Shown here in pieces: positions 1-7,861 of a stretch of DNA of 12,630 bases. The stretch is from Candidatus Saccharimonadota bacterium. GTDB taxonomy: Bacteria; Patescibacteriota; Saccharimonadia; Saccharimonadales; UBA4665. The stretch spans positions 1 to 12,630 of the forward strand of contig DAHVAE010000016.1 of the NCBI GenBank assembly GCA_027314795.1, written 5' to 3'. Both the position numbers and the translations under genes were made by a program. Below the pieces are notes generated by a model. It was not told the DNA's origin. It did no database searches and was given only the letters and a program-made list of their open reading frames with translations. Numbering within the stretch: the stretch's first letter is position 1; each line of letters begins with the position of its first letter.

Positions 1-1383
1 AAGCTGGTAATCTTGATTTTGAGCTGCCATAAGTTGAAGCCCTAGTGGCAGGTCATTAATAACCCCGGCTGGTAGAGATATAGCGGGATTACCGACAAGA
101 TTGGCTGCTACGGTCATAGTATCGTTTAAATACATTGATAGCGGGTCGTTAACAAATTCTCCTATCTTAAAAGCCACGGTAGCTGCCGTCGGACCAACTA
201 AAAAGTCAGTTTTTAAAAAGGCCTCGTTAAATTCATTGATTAGTTTAGTGCGAACTGCTTGAGCGCGCTTATAGTAGGCATCGTAGTAGCCACTGCTAAG
301 TACATAAGTGCCGATCATAATACGTCTTTTAGCTTCGGCACCAAAGCCCTTCGAACGACTATTTAGGTAGCTATCCTCAATAGTATTAGCGCTCTTGTCA
401 CTATAGCCATAACGCTGGCCATCATATCGACTTAGATTAGATGAAACTTCGGCAGGACAAAGTATGTAGTAAGAAGCTAAGGCTAGGGGCATGCTTGGCA
501 AGTTAACTTCGCTAACTATGGCACCATTTTTATCTAACTTGTCTATAGCTGCTGTTATAACTCGAAGAACATCTTTATCTAGACCCACTAGCTGTTCCTT
601 GACTATGCCCACTTTAATCTGTTTTTTTATTGTTGTTGGCTTAGAAAACTTGTTATTTTCAATATAAATAGTTGTTGAGTCAAGCTCGTCTTTGCCGCTC
701 ATTACTTCCATAACGATAGCTGCATCATCAACACATGAAGTTAATGAGCCAATTGTGTCCGTACTGCTCGCCATAGCAATCACTCCCGACCGGCTAACTA
801 AACCGTATGTTGGTTTATAGCCAACAATGCCGCAAAAACTAGCCGGTAATCTAATTGAGCCACCGGTGTCTGTTCCGAGAGCAAAGGGCGCCATGCTTAG
901 TGCGACAGCAGCAGCTGAACCGCCAGAACTGCCACCTGGAACGCGACTTTTATCTATAGGGTTTAAGGTTGTAAAAAAGTCGCTGTTTTCTGTACTAGTA
1001 CCGTGGGCAAAGGCATCTAGGTTGGCTTTAGCTACGCAGATAGCCCCTTCTGCTTCTAGACGGTTTATGGCCGTTGCCTGATATGGTGCCTTAAAGCCTT
1101 TTAAAATATTGCTGGCAGCTGTAGTCTCGGCACCAAAAGCCAGAAAGTTATCTTTGGCTATAAACGGCACGCCAGCTAATTTACCAACGTTTTTACCGGC
1201 TTTAATTAAGGTGTCTATTTCAATGGCTCGACTTCTAGCTCTACTAGTTGTTTTAACAATTATCGCTTTATACTCACTTTTTTCATCTATCAGCTTTAAA
1301 GACTTATCGACTAGCTCGCTAGCTGTTATTTTGCCGTCATTAACCGCTTTAGCAAGAGTTTGTATCTTAGGCCATTGGCTCAT
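1..1383 (-). CDS. gatA: Glutamyl-tRNA(Gln)/aspartyl-tRNA(Asn) amidotransferase subunit A, 3' end cut by the window
   Basis: GatA is the amidase subunit of GatCAB. It hydrolyses glutamine and passes the ammonia to GatB, which converts mischarged Glu-tRNA(Gln) or Asp-tRNA(Asn) in the cytoplasm. My reverse-strand translation is open for all 461 codons and leaves the window without a stop. The family is about 480-490 residues, so only some 20-30 C-terminal residues are missing. The amidase-signature triad is visible: Lys77 (PFIAKDNF), cis-Ser152 (PGGSSGGSAAA) and nucleophile Ser176 (GTDTGGSIRLP). GYKPTYGLVSRSG follows, and SSGYYDAYYKRAQ and LNDTMTVAANL occur late in the chain. The ATG overlaps the gatC stop by one base (TAATG), so the two are translationally coupled; gatB may follow outside the window. 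Oddity: the usual DEFAMGSSTE segment reads DAFAHGTSTE (residues 123-132). Confidence 0.96.
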   Translation of the reverse strand, partial: MSQWPKIQTLAKAVNDGKITASELVDKSLKLIDEKSEYKAIIVKTTSRARSRAIEIDTLIKAGKNVGKLAGVPFIAKDNFLAFGAETTAASNILKGFKAPYQATAINRLEAEGAICVAKANLDAFAHGTSTENSDFFTTLNPIDKSRVPGGSSGGSAAAVALSMAPFALGTDTGGSIRLPASFCGIVGYKPTYGLVSRSGVIAMASSTDTIGSLTSCVDDAAIVMEVMSGKDELDSTTIYIENNKFSKPTTIKKQIKVGIVKEQLVGLDKDVLRVITAAIDKLDKNGAIVSEVNLPSMPLALASYYILCPAEVSSNLSRYDGQRYGYSDKSANTIEDSYLNSRSKGFGAEAKRRIMIGTYVLSSGYYDAYYKRAQAVRTKLINEFNEAFLKTDFLVGPTAATVAFKIGEFVNDPLSMYLNDTMTVAANLVGNPAISLPAGVINDLPLGLQLMAAQNQDYQL

Positions 1384-1673
1384 TAAATCATCCGTCCAAC
1401 TTGAATATATCTGCCTTTAACATTTGGAACGTTTTTTAATAGTTCGTCAAGATCATAACCGTAATCTACGCACTTATCTTCCCGCCAGGCATTAGCAAGT
1501 CCCGTTACCTGATTAGTTGGTCCTAGACCAGATATGTCCACGTTATTTAACTGTTCAACATAATCTAAAATACTCGTTATTTCAGCCGCAAAGTTAGACA
1601 GCTCTGCATCGGTTAGCTTGAGACGAGCTAATTGAGCCAATTTTAAGACATCTTCCCTAGTAAGTTTTGCCAT
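1383..1673 (-). CDS. gatC: Glutamyl-tRNA(Gln)/aspartyl-tRNA(Asn) amidotransferase subunit C
   Basis: This is the 96-residue small subunit that wraps around GatA and stabilises the GatCAB complex. The length is normal for GatC. The family pattern is visible: an N-terminal helix with LTREDVLKLAQLARLKLTDAE (about residues 4-24), the ITSILDYVEQLNNVDISGL segment (about 32-50), then the acidic RED element and a short C-terminal tail ending GRYIQVGRMI. It is the first gene of a gatC-gatA pair and is read away from the hydrolase gene. The ATG has no Shine-Dalgarno sequence. An extended -10 lies only 10 bases upstream, so the mRNA may be leaderless or nearly so. Assignment rests on the sequence pattern plus direct linkage to gatA. 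Confidence 0.94.
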   Translation of the reverse strand: MAKLTREDVLKLAQLARLKLTDAELSNFAAEITSILDYVEQLNNVDISGLGPTNQVTGLANAWREDKCVDYGYDLDELLKNVPNVKGRYIQVGRMI

Positions 1674-1683
1674 TTATCTAACA

Positions 1684-1692
1684 AGTATAACA
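1684..1692 (-). promoter_or_regulatory. Candidate extended -10 promoter element for gatC-gatA
   Basis: Reading the minus strand gives TGTTATACT, a TGn-extended -10 with five of six matches to TATAAT. No good -35 is visible at 16-18 bases. The element ends 10 bases before the gatC ATG. A start site about seven bases downstream would leave a leader of only about three bases, which fits the missing ribosome binding site. Assigned by pattern only. Confidence 0.45.
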
Positions 1693-1700
1693 GTCAAAGT

Positions 1701-1748
1701 TAACGCTAGCTACAAGCAGTTAGTAGCGAGATTTGACGATAACGCTAG
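1701..1748. repeat. Pair of 9-base direct repeats in the divergent spacer
   Basis: TAACGCTAG occurs at 1701-1709 and again at 1740-1748, with starts 39 bases apart, between the two divergent promoters. The copies could be paired binding sites for a regulator of either gene, but two short copies in an AT-rich spacer may also be chance. No longer inverted repeat was found: CGCTA at 1704-1708 and TAGCG at 1724-1728 could pair, but only over five bases. Confidence 0.3.
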
Positions 1749-1767
1749 TGCTTTTTAATAAGCTTTT

Positions 1768-1796
1768 TTGCAAATTAGCGTAAGTGGGACTATATT
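1768..1796 (+). promoter_or_regulatory. Candidate promoter for the alpha/beta hydrolase gene
   Basis: TTGCAA (1768-1773) and TATATT (1791-1796) form a -35/-10 pair separated by exactly 17 bases. They match the vegetative consensus in four of six and five of six positions. Transcription would start near 1803, giving a leader of about 26 bases that contains the AAGGA ribosome binding site at 1816-1820. Pattern-based inference. Confidence 0.45.
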
Positions 1797-1815
1797 GAAA
1801 TTAAATAGCTATCTT

Positions 1816-1820
1816 AAGGA
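1816..1820 (+). promoter_or_regulatory. Ribosome binding site of the hydrolase gene
   Basis: AAGGA lies eight bases before the ATG at 1829, which is good Shine-Dalgarno spacing and supports that start codon. Confidence 0.65.
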
Positions 1821-1828
1821 ACAAAAAA

Positions 1829-2926
1829 ATGGCACTTAAAGCTGAAGACTGTAACAACTTGCCGTCTGTAGAAAATAGCATAGCCATTAACAAAGAAACG
1901 GTTGAGCCTTTGCAAAAAGATCTATTTATTAGTCTGGTTCAAGAAGAAGACAGACTGATAAGACTGAACGGAACGGCCGAAGTTGAAGCTACTAGCTTAG
2001 TCGAATTTACGCTAGAAGGTCGTGCAAGTGATCTTAGCCGGCAAGTTCCGATTGTCACTATTGCACGCGGGCACAGTGCAACCCATGGAGCCTATGCTAA
2101 AGTACGTCACGCTTTAGCTACTTTTGGTCAGCCTGCCTTCACTATTAATGAACGTGGATTGATATTCCATAGTGCAAACCCCTTAACTCAATTTCAGCAC
2201 CCTGAGCGCTTACAGGCCAATGCCGAGTTATCAGTGATCGACGCCATTTCTGAAGCTTTAGGTAGGCAGGTCTTAATTTATGCGTTAGGTCATTCTCAAG
2301 GCGGCCTGACAAGTATTGAAGCTGCCAAGAAACGCCCTGAGCAATTCATATCAGTCACGCTGGCTGGTTCAGTTGGCCTGACCGGTCACGATATCGTCCG
2401 AGTATTAGGCTTATTGAAGGTTTTTACAGGTACTTATGCTGAAGCTCAAACTATACCTAAGGCAATTGCCGAATTGTCTAACTTACCAAAAACATTTAAT
2501 AAATTCCTAGGTGCCCTAGCGTTAGTCAGAGACGACATATCCCGATTGGGAAGATTTGTCCAAAACGATGTAGTTGGATCTCTACCGCGTTTAGATATCG
2601 ATCCTAGTATTGGACTAGTAGTGGAGCAAGCCATACAAGCTGCTAACCCAGTTAAGACTATCCTAGAAGGACTCGCTGATAACTTTTCAGACCTTAGGGC
2701 GGACGTAACAGCCCTAAGAGCACAAGGCGTAAAAATGATAAATACCCCGTTCACTCAAGATGGCATATTTGATATTAGCGAGGTAACAGCTAATTCGGCT
2801 CGGCTTTTTGACGTTTTTGAGCCATTTAATTCTAACCACTTAGGCCCACAGCTATACCCTGATGAATTTGCTTTACATGTTATGAAGTCCATGGGTAAGC
2901 GTGAACGTCAACTTGAGGCAGTTTAA
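1829..2926 (+). CDS. Alpha/beta hydrolase, substrate unknown
   Basis: This 365-residue protein has an alpha/beta-hydrolase pattern. A strand-loop segment [15 protein letters not shown] (about residues 75-89) resembles the early GHG-type loop. The nucleophile elbow is YALGHSQGG, with Ser156 as candidate nucleophile. A late [11 protein letters not shown] segment (305-315) offers Asp311 as the acid, and SNHLGPQ (335-341) offers His337. Residues 1-65 are an N-terminal extension ahead of the recognisable fold. No signal peptide or membrane segment is seen, so a cytoplasmic location is inferred. A helical insertion (about 190-300) sits between the nucleophile and acid regions, as a lid domain would. 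It is the only rightward gene in the window and does not belong to a visible operon. A lipase/esterase, acyltransferase or other hydrolase activity are all possible; the substrate cannot be read from the sequence. Confidence 0.85.
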   Translation: MALKAEDCNNLPSVENSIAINKETVEPLQKDLFISLVQEEDRLIRLNGTAEVEATSLVEFTLEGRASDLSRQVPIVTIARGHSATHGAYAKVRHALATFGQPAFTINERGLIFHSANPLTQFQHPERLQANAELSVIDAISEALGRQVLIYALGHSQGGLTSIEAAKKRPEQFISVTLAGSVGLTGHDIVRVLGLLKVFTGTYAEAQTIPKAIAELSNLPKTFNKFLGALALVRDDISRLGRFVQNDVVGSLPRLDIDPSIGLVVEQAIQAANPVKTILEGLADNFSDLRADVTALRAQGVKMINTPFTQDGIFDISEVTANSARLFDVFEPFNSNHLGPQLYPDEFALHVMKSMGKRERQLEAV

Positions 2927-4887
2927 GATTTATCTCTTATGTCGTTAATGATGTCACGTAGTTCGGCGGCCTGCTCAAATTGTAAGTTAGCGGCAGCCAG
3001 CTCCATTTGAGAAGTTAAGTCTTTTATTAAAGTGCTGTATTCTTCTTTTGGAATCTTTTTGAGATCGAGTTTAGCTCGTTTAGCTTCGTTAGGTAGGTCG
3101 GGCCTTAGGCCTTTATCTACACCTTTAGATATGCCCTTTGGTGTAATATGATGTTTTTTATTGAAAGTGTCTTGGAGGGAGCGACGACGGTTAGTTTCAT
3201 CAATTGTCCGTTTCATGCTGCCAGTTATATGATCGGCATACATAAGTACACGACCGTTCTCATGCCTGGCAGCCCGGCCAACTGTTTGAATTAACGCTTG
3301 TTCGCTTCTTAAGAAACCCTCTTTATCGGCATCAAGAATAGCTACCAGACTAACTTCCGGTAGGTCCAAGCCCTCGCGGAGTAAGTTAATGCCAACTAAG
3401 ACATCGTAGATACCCAGTCTTAGGTCTCTTAAAATATCACTACGGTCCAATGTGTCGATATCGCTATGCAAATATGCGACTTTTATTTTAAGTTCTTTGA
3501 GATATTCTGCAAGGTCTTCAGCCATCCGTTTAGTAAGAGTTGTTATTAATACCCGCTGGTGCTTTTTTATAGTTTCATTAATTTCTTCGATTAAATTATC
3601 TATCTGGCCGACAATTGGCCTAACTTCTATAGTCGGGTCAAGTAGACCGGTCGGTCTAATTAGTTGCTCAGCTGGTTTTAGGCTACGAGACAGTTCGTAA
3701 TCCGCTGGTGTTGCGCTGACATATATAACCTGATTGATATGCTTTTCAAATTCAGTAAATGTTAACGGTCGGTTGTCTAAAGCACTTGGTAGCCTAAAGC
3801 CATACTCTACTAGGGCCTCTTTTCTTGATCTGTCGCCATTATACATACCCCTCAGCTGAGGCATAGTCATATGGCTTTCATCAATAAACATTAGGTAATC
3901 GTCTGGGAAATAATCAAGAAGTGTAGCTGGCTGTTCGCCAGGCTGTCTGTTTGTTAAGTACCTGGAGTAGTTTTCAATACCTTTGACAAAACCCGTCTCT
4001 TTGAGCATCTCAATATCAAAGTTAGTTCGTTGAGCTAGTCTCTGGGCTTCAAGTAGCTTATCTTGGCTTTTAAATTCGTTGACTCTTTGCTCTAACTCTT
4101 TTTCAATGTCAACTAGAGCAAGCTTCAATTTTTCTTGAGGAGTTACGTAATGGGAGCCTGGAAATATTCGGTAGCTTTTAAGGTTAGCTAGAACTTCGCC
4201 AGTTAGAGGATCGAGTTTGGTTATCTTATCGACTTCATTGCCAAAAAACTCAATCCGATAAGCTTCTTCTTCGCTGGCCGGATAGACATCAACAACGTCG
4301 CCTCTGACCCTAAAGGTGCTCCTATGAAAGTCAATATCATTTCTTTGGTACTGGATGTCGCTTAGTTGTCTTAAGAACTTATCTCTAACTCTTCTGGCCC
4401 CGACTTTCAGGCTAATAGCTAAGTTGGAATAATCATCAACTGAGCCAATACCGTAAATACAGCTGACACTTGCGACTATGATTACATCTCGCCTACTCAG
4501 TAAGGCGTCTGTAGCAGCGTGACGTAAGCGATCTATTTCTTCATTGATCTGAGAGTCTTTTTCTATATAGGTATCCGATCTAGGAATATAAGCTTCTGGT
4601 TGGTAATAATCGAAATAGCTGACAAAGTAATGGACGGCGTTGTCTGGAAAGAAACTTCTAAACTCAGAGTATAGCTGAGCGGCTAATGTCTTATTATGAC
4701 TTAATACTAGCGTGGGTCTATTGGCATTTTGGATTACGTTAGCCATAGTGAATGTTTTGCCGGAGCCGGTTACGCCTAGCAGTGTCTGATGTTGTTGGCC
4801 ATTTTCAATGCCACTAGATAGCTGCTTAATGGCAGACGGCTGATCCCCAGTTGGGCTATACTCACTCCTGAGCTTAAATATATCCAT
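2923..4887 (-). CDS. uvrB: Excinuclease ABC subunit B (UvrB)
   Basis: UvrB is the damage-verification helicase of nucleotide excision repair: it is loaded by UvrA, opens the strands with its beta-hairpin and recruits UvrC. The protein has 654 residues, close to the usual length of about 670. Walker A is GVTGSGKT (38-45) and the beta-hairpin region is [20 protein letters not shown] (92-111). The Walker B-like box is DESH (336-339), followed by motif III SATP (391-394) and motif [10 protein letters not shown] (534-541). A C-terminal UVR motif (about 619-654) provides the UvrC contact. All key helicase motifs look intact. It is the last gene of the unit with the SLOG-like and 417-residue genes, starting 25 bases after the SLOG stop. 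Its TAA overlaps the TAA of the convergent hydrolase gene by four bases. Only a weak ribosome binding site is visible. Confidence 0.98.
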   Translation of the reverse strand: MDIFKLRSEYSPTGDQPSAIKQLSSGIENGQQHQTLLGVTGSGKTFTMANVIQNANRPTLVLSHNKTLAAQLYSEFRSFFPDNAVHYFVSYFDYYQPEAYIPRSDTYIEKDSQINEEIDRLRHAATDALLSRRDVIIVASVSCIYGIGSVDDYSNLAISLKVGARRVRDKFLRQLSDIQYQRNDIDFHRSTFRVRGDVVDVYPASEEEAYRIEFFGNEVDKITKLDPLTGEVLANLKSYRIFPGSHYVTPQEKLKLALVDIEKELEQRVNEFKSQDKLLEAQRLAQRTNFDIEMLKETGFVKGIENYSRYLTNRQPGEQPATLLDYFPDDYLMFIDESHMTMPQLRGMYNGDRSRKEALVEYGFRLPSALDNRPLTFTEFEKHINQVIYVSATPADYELSRSLKPAEQLIRPTGLLDPTIEVRPIVGQIDNLIEEINETIKKHQRVLITTLTKRMAEDLAEYLKELKIKVAYLHSDIDTLDRSDILRDLRLGIYDVLVGINLLREGLDLPEVSLVAILDADKEGFLRSEQALIQTVGRAARHENGRVLMYADHITGSMKRTIDETNRRRSLQDTFNKKHHITPKGISKGVDKGLRPDLPNEAKRAKLDLKKIPKEEYSTLIKDLTSQMELAAANLQFEQAAELRDIINDIRDKS

Positions 4888-4912
4888 TTAGGTATTTTAC
4901 CAACAGATTTAC

Positions 4913-5479
4913 TTATCTATATAGCTCTTTATATTTGGCGTGCTCTTTATTTAGATACTTTTCAAGTTCGGCTATTAACTTAGTTGCCGAATCGCTAAAA
5001 AACACTACTGTACCGGTATTATGCGGTTTAGTCATTTCTAGTAGCCTGTTTATCTCTTCGCCGACTCCGCCGGCACCATGCAAAAAGCCTATTGGGGTGT
5101 TTGATTCAACGGCAATCGTAAACTCATGAAGCGTGCCTAGGCGGCCACCAATACTTAAAACTGCATCGCTAGAGGTAATTAAGAGATTATCACGGCCAAC
5201 ATAATGAAGGCCGCTATAGACAATGGCGTCGTAGGCTTTAATCGGCAAATGGTACTTCATTACGTGTTCGATTTTAGAAGAAGCTGGGCTAATGCCGACA
5301 CTCATCTTCCCGCCAGCCGCCTTGTACCCCTCAGCCGCATAGTTTGGTAGCCCGACCGTAGCGCCGGTTAAAAGTGTGTGATCAGCTTTAGCAAGAGCCG
5401 CTCCGAGCTCTATCGCCAGTTGCCGGCCTTCTTCAACGCTTTCGCCTTTAGCTGCGCCTGAAACACAAAACTGATACAT
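4913..5479 (-). CDS. SLOG/LOG-family Rossmann nucleotide-binding protein
   Basis: This 188-residue protein resembles the TIGR00725/LOG type of Rossmann proteins. The N-terminal strand and nucleotide loop are FCVSGAAKG (4-12), and a second glycine segment, LLTGATVGLPNYAAEGYKAAG (37-57), follows. The signature region runs from GRDNLL (95-100) through SSDAVLSIGGRLGTLHEF (103-120). In LOG phosphoribohydrolases the corresponding PGGxGTxxE motif and upstream Arg form the cytokinin-riboside-monophosphate hydrolase site; Arg96 and Glu119 are the equivalents here. The usual PGG reads IGG and the loop carries an extra bulky pair (Arg-Leu), so true LOG activity is uncertain. Binding of a nucleotide or nucleotide-derived ligand is the safer reading. 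It starts three bases after the stop of the 417-residue gene and precedes uvrB by 25 bases, so coexpression with a DNA repair gene is likely. Confidence 0.85.
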   Translation of the reverse strand: MYQFCVSGAAKGESVEEGRQLAIELGAALAKADHTLLTGATVGLPNYAAEGYKAAGGKMSVGISPASSKIEHVMKYHLPIKAYDAIVYSGLHYVGRDNLLITSSDAVLSIGGRLGTLHEFTIAVESNTPIGFLHGAGGVGEEINRLLEMTKPHNTGTVVFFSDSATKLIAELEKYLNKEHAKYKELYR

Positions 5480-5482
5480 AAT

Positions 5483-6736
5483 CTATAAGTATACCGCTTG
5501 AGTTTGGTTATCTGCTACGACTTTTTCGTATTTAGGCTGCTGGTTGGTAGTTAAACTACTTATTACTTGCTCGGGCGAGATATATAACTTCATCAGCTCG
5601 TTGATTAAGCTATGCTTAAAGTGATCAAGTTGTCGATTATTAAATGAAAGGCCATTAGCTAGATTATAGGCCACGTCTCTAATGTTTAAGGAGGTTGCCT
5701 CAGCTTGTTTAACTAAAGCTAAGCTCTCACTATCGACCCAATACTCAAAATCTTCAAGGATGTACCCTAATTTTGACAGCAAGTTTACTGGAGTTAGCTC
5801 TTCAATTGTTAAATGTGGGGCAAACTGGTTGACGTCACTACTGGTTAATATATGTGAAGCGGTGTGCCAACTTACTCTGTGCCCTAATAAGCTACTGTCT
5901 ATGTATGGCTCGTTTTCGACAATGTCTTTTAGCTTAGTGCCAAAATTCGAGTTTACTTGATGAAGTTTTAGATACGATGATACTGCCTGAATTAAGGTGA
6001 TTTCACTTAGCAGGTTGGTTAGCATTAAGGTAGTCTGGCCAGGTAACGGTTCGTTGTCTATTGGTAGCATAATAACTGCAGCTAGTTCGTAGCTAGTGAC
6101 CATGGATAGACCCGTACGAGCTTTTATGTCCTTTAAAACACTTAGCCACTTTCTATCTTTGGTGTTGACAATTGCTAGCTGACGACTTTCAAAGTTAGCT
6201 GGTGTAAATTTCTTATATTTAGCGTATAAACTTGAAACATAGGCCTCTGACTCAAAGTTATTAATTGCTAGCAGAATAAGTGGCATCGGCTCTAGCTTTA
6301 ACATTGAATCAATTGACCGGTAATGTAGTGCTTTCATCATTCTTTTAGGCGGGTTGATACCGAGCTGCTGCTTTAAGACGCTGCTTTTTAAGGCAAAACA
6401 ATCTGGCTGGAGCTTAAGGGTAGTTGCTAGCGACGTTAGCCCGTCCGATATATTGGCCTCAGCGCTAACTGACTGGGCAGCAATTGTCCTGAGTTTTTTT
6501 ACTAGTTTAGAATCTTGATCGGCCAGTTTATGGTTGAGAGCAAAGTATAGCTCTTCATTGGTCGTATCGTTTGGATCCAGCCCTAGCGCTTTAATTTTAG
6601 CCGGTAGTTGCTGAAGTATCCGAGCCGATAAGCGAATATCTTGGTTAGGATGGCCGGAGCGTCTTTCTAGGGCCATGATAGCCTGCCTAAACCTTGGTTC
6701 GCTTTCGCCTAGAGCTTCAGATAAAAAACGACTCAA
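5483..6736 (-). CDS. Unrecognised 417-residue protein, TTG start
   Basis: I do not recognise this family. The protein has no signal peptide or clear membrane segment and looks soluble and mostly helical. An N-terminal part (about 1-90) includes ALGLDPNDTTNEELYFAL (50-67), a short helix-turn-helix-like pattern reminiscent of SAP-like modules. The middle part contains KRMMKALHYRSIDSMLKLEP (131-150). An aromatic/histidine patch, SWHTASH (289-295), sits in the C-terminal half. The TTG start is forced: an in-frame TAA lies at 6743-6745, two codons upstream, and GAAGG sits nine bases before the TTG. It is followed three bases later by the SLOG-like gene and then uvrB, and a candidate extended -10 precedes it. 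Context suggests a nucleic-acid or nucleotide-related role, but that is inference only. Confidence 0.85.
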   Translation of the reverse strand: MSRFLSEALGESEPRFRQAIMALERRSGHPNQDIRLSARILQQLPAKIKALGLDPNDTTNEELYFALNHKLADQDSKLVKKLRTIAAQSVSAEANISDGLTSLATTLKLQPDCFALKSSVLKQQLGINPPKRMMKALHYRSIDSMLKLEPMPLILLAINNFESEAYVSSLYAKYKKFTPANFESRQLAIVNTKDRKWLSVLKDIKARTGLSMVTSYELAAVIMLPIDNEPLPGQTTLMLTNLLSEITLIQAVSSYLKLHQVNSNFGTKLKDIVENEPYIDSSLLGHRVSWHTASHILTSSDVNQFAPHLTIEELTPVNLLSKLGYILEDFEYWVDSESLALVKQAEATSLNIRDVAYNLANGLSFNNRQLDHFKHSLINELMKLYISPEQVISSLTTNQQPKYEKVVADNQTQAVYL

Positions 6737-6745
6737 TTTAGTTTA

Positions 6746-6750
6746 CCTTC
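6746..6750 (-). promoter_or_regulatory. Ribosome binding site deciding the TTG start at 6736
   Basis: GAAGG on the minus strand lies nine bases before the TTG codon. With the in-frame TAA at 6743-6745 it fixes the start of the 417-residue protein. Confidence 0.6.
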
Positions 6751-6781
6751 GTATGATATTTATTTTTCATAATTTAAGTTC

Positions 6782-6790
6782 ATTTTAGCA
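6782..6790 (-). promoter_or_regulatory. Candidate extended -10 for the unknown gene, SLOG and uvrB unit
   Basis: The minus strand reads TGCTAAAAT inside TATGCTAAAAT, a TGn-extended -10 in the 65-base gap after the PfkB kinase stop. No good -35 is visible. A start about seven bases downstream gives a leader of roughly 40 bases that contains the GAAGG site. No terminator-like hairpin with a T-run was seen in this gap, so read-through from the carbon cluster remains possible. Confidence 0.4.
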
Positions 6791-6801
6791 TAACAATAAA
6801 G

Positions 6802-7812
6802 CTAGGATCTATGCAGCTGAGACGGATGATAATAGTGCGGGGCTTTCTTTAGGTAGCCCAGTAGCTCAACTTCTGTTAATAACCCAGCTTGGGCGCCAAC
6901 CCCCTGGCAAACGTTCATCGAATTTATTGGTGCCCAAGACAGTGCGCCCTCAACATTTTGACCTTTAATTAAAGCTGCTACGAAAGTAGAGGCAAAGGCA
7001 TCTCCAGCTCCAGTTCTATCGAGTGGTGGCTTAGGATCAGGATAAAGAGGCATTTTAAACCGATTATCACCATCCGAAGCATAGGCACCATCGGGGCCAT
7101 CAGTTACGACCACTATCTTCGGGCCAAGAGCATGTAACTTATCTAATAAGTCATTAACATCTTCATGGTTGCCGCCGCCAACAGTTACGGCCTCTTCACG
7201 ATTAAGTATTAAAACTTCGCTACGACTATATATCCTTTTTAGCCTGTCGGTACCAGCCTCCATTTGAAAGGTTCCGGGCTGGAAAGCCAACTTTACCTCT
7301 GGATGGTTATCTAACCAATCTGAGACTTGGTCATGATAATCAATAGCATGCTCGCTAATTGAACTAAAATATGCCCACTTTGGAGTTTCGTCAGGTCGCA
7401 GGTGTGGCCAATGATAGTTGTATTCTTCGTGTTTAATAAGAATCGTACGCTCAGCCTTATACCAAAGGACGAAATGATAATTACTTTTCTTGTTATGGTT
7501 AATGCGAACAAAGCGAGTATCTACGTTATTCTTGTTCAGGCTGTTAATCATATCCCGACCGTGGCTGTCGCTACCAACATTAGTTGCAAACGCGCTATTT
7601 AGGCCCAATCTTGAAAAAGCCACCGCCGCATTAGAAGCATTGCCAACAGCTTCGATAACATCAACGTGATCAAAAGGCAGTTTAGTGCCAAACTGCATAG
7701 CTAAAAGCTTATTTTCGCCATTTTCAATGACTTCGGCCTGATCGTCGAAAAGTTTAATAAAAGCATCCGTAACAATGTCACCGATACTTATTACATCTGG
7801 ATTATCTGCCAA
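6802..7812 (-). CDS. PfkB-family carbohydrate kinase, substrate unassigned
   Basis: This is a 336-residue ATP-dependent sugar kinase of the ribokinase/PfkB fold. The N-terminal substrate-side motif is GNASNAAVAFSRLG (57-70), followed by NVGSDSHGRDM (78-88), both typical. NREEA (204-208) and VVTDGPDGAY (235-244) mark the ATP-binding half. The PfkB signature DRTGAGDAF (265-273) carries the anion hole and the catalytic base Asp271. The TTG start is forced by an in-frame TAA at 7831-7833 with no ATG or GTG start codon between; AGGCGG lies six bases upstream. It sits 49 bases after the class II aldolase. Phosphorylation of fructose 6-phosphate (replacing the absent PfkA) or of a pentose or nucleoside is plausible from context; the sequence alone does not decide. 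The product ends in a His-containing tail (PHYYHPSQLHRS). Confidence 0.9.
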   Translation of the reverse strand: MADNPDVISIGDIVTDAFIKLFDDQAEVIENGENKLLAMQFGTKLPFDHVDVIEAVGNASNAAVAFSRLGLNSAFATNVGSDSHGRDMINSLNKNNVDTRFVRINHNKKSNYHFVLWYKAERTILIKHEEYNYHWPHLRPDETPKWAYFSSISEHAIDYHDQVSDWLDNHPEVKLAFQPGTFQMEAGTDRLKRIYSRSEVLILNREEAVTVGGGNHEDVNDLLDKLHALGPKIVVVTDGPDGAYASDGDNRFKMPLYPDPKPPLDRTGAGDAFASTFVAALIKGQNVEGALSWAPINSMNVCQGVGAQAGLLTEVELLGYLKKAPHYYHPSQLHRS

Positions 7813-7818
7813 AACTAC

Positions 7819-7824
7819 CCGCCT
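7819..7824 (-). promoter_or_regulatory. Ribosome binding site of the PfkB kinase gene
   Basis: AGGCGG on the minus strand is six bases before the TTG codon at 7812 and supports this non-ATG start. Confidence 0.55.
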
Positions 7825-7847
7825 TTTTATTTAGCCGATCTACTTAA

Positions 7848-7856
7848 ATTCTAACA
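7848..7856 (-). promoter_or_regulatory. Candidate extended -10 upstream of the PfkB kinase gene
   Basis: The minus strand reads TGTTAGAAT inside TATGTTAGAAT, just after the aldolase stop codon. It has the same TATGnTAnAAT shape as the element at 6782-6790. It could give the kinase its own transcript with a leader of about 30 bases. No convincing -35 is present. Confidence 0.35.
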
Positions 7857-7861
7857 TAAGC

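Noticed and set aside
1109..1420. 103-codon plus-strand frame with a hydrophobic stretch resembling a membrane segment
   Set aside because: It is the complement of gatA/gatC coding sequence, whose reading frame has intact catalytic motifs.
6737..6801. Intrinsic terminator after the PfkB kinase gene
   Set aside because: The gap is AT-rich but I could not draw a GC-rich stem followed by a T-run.
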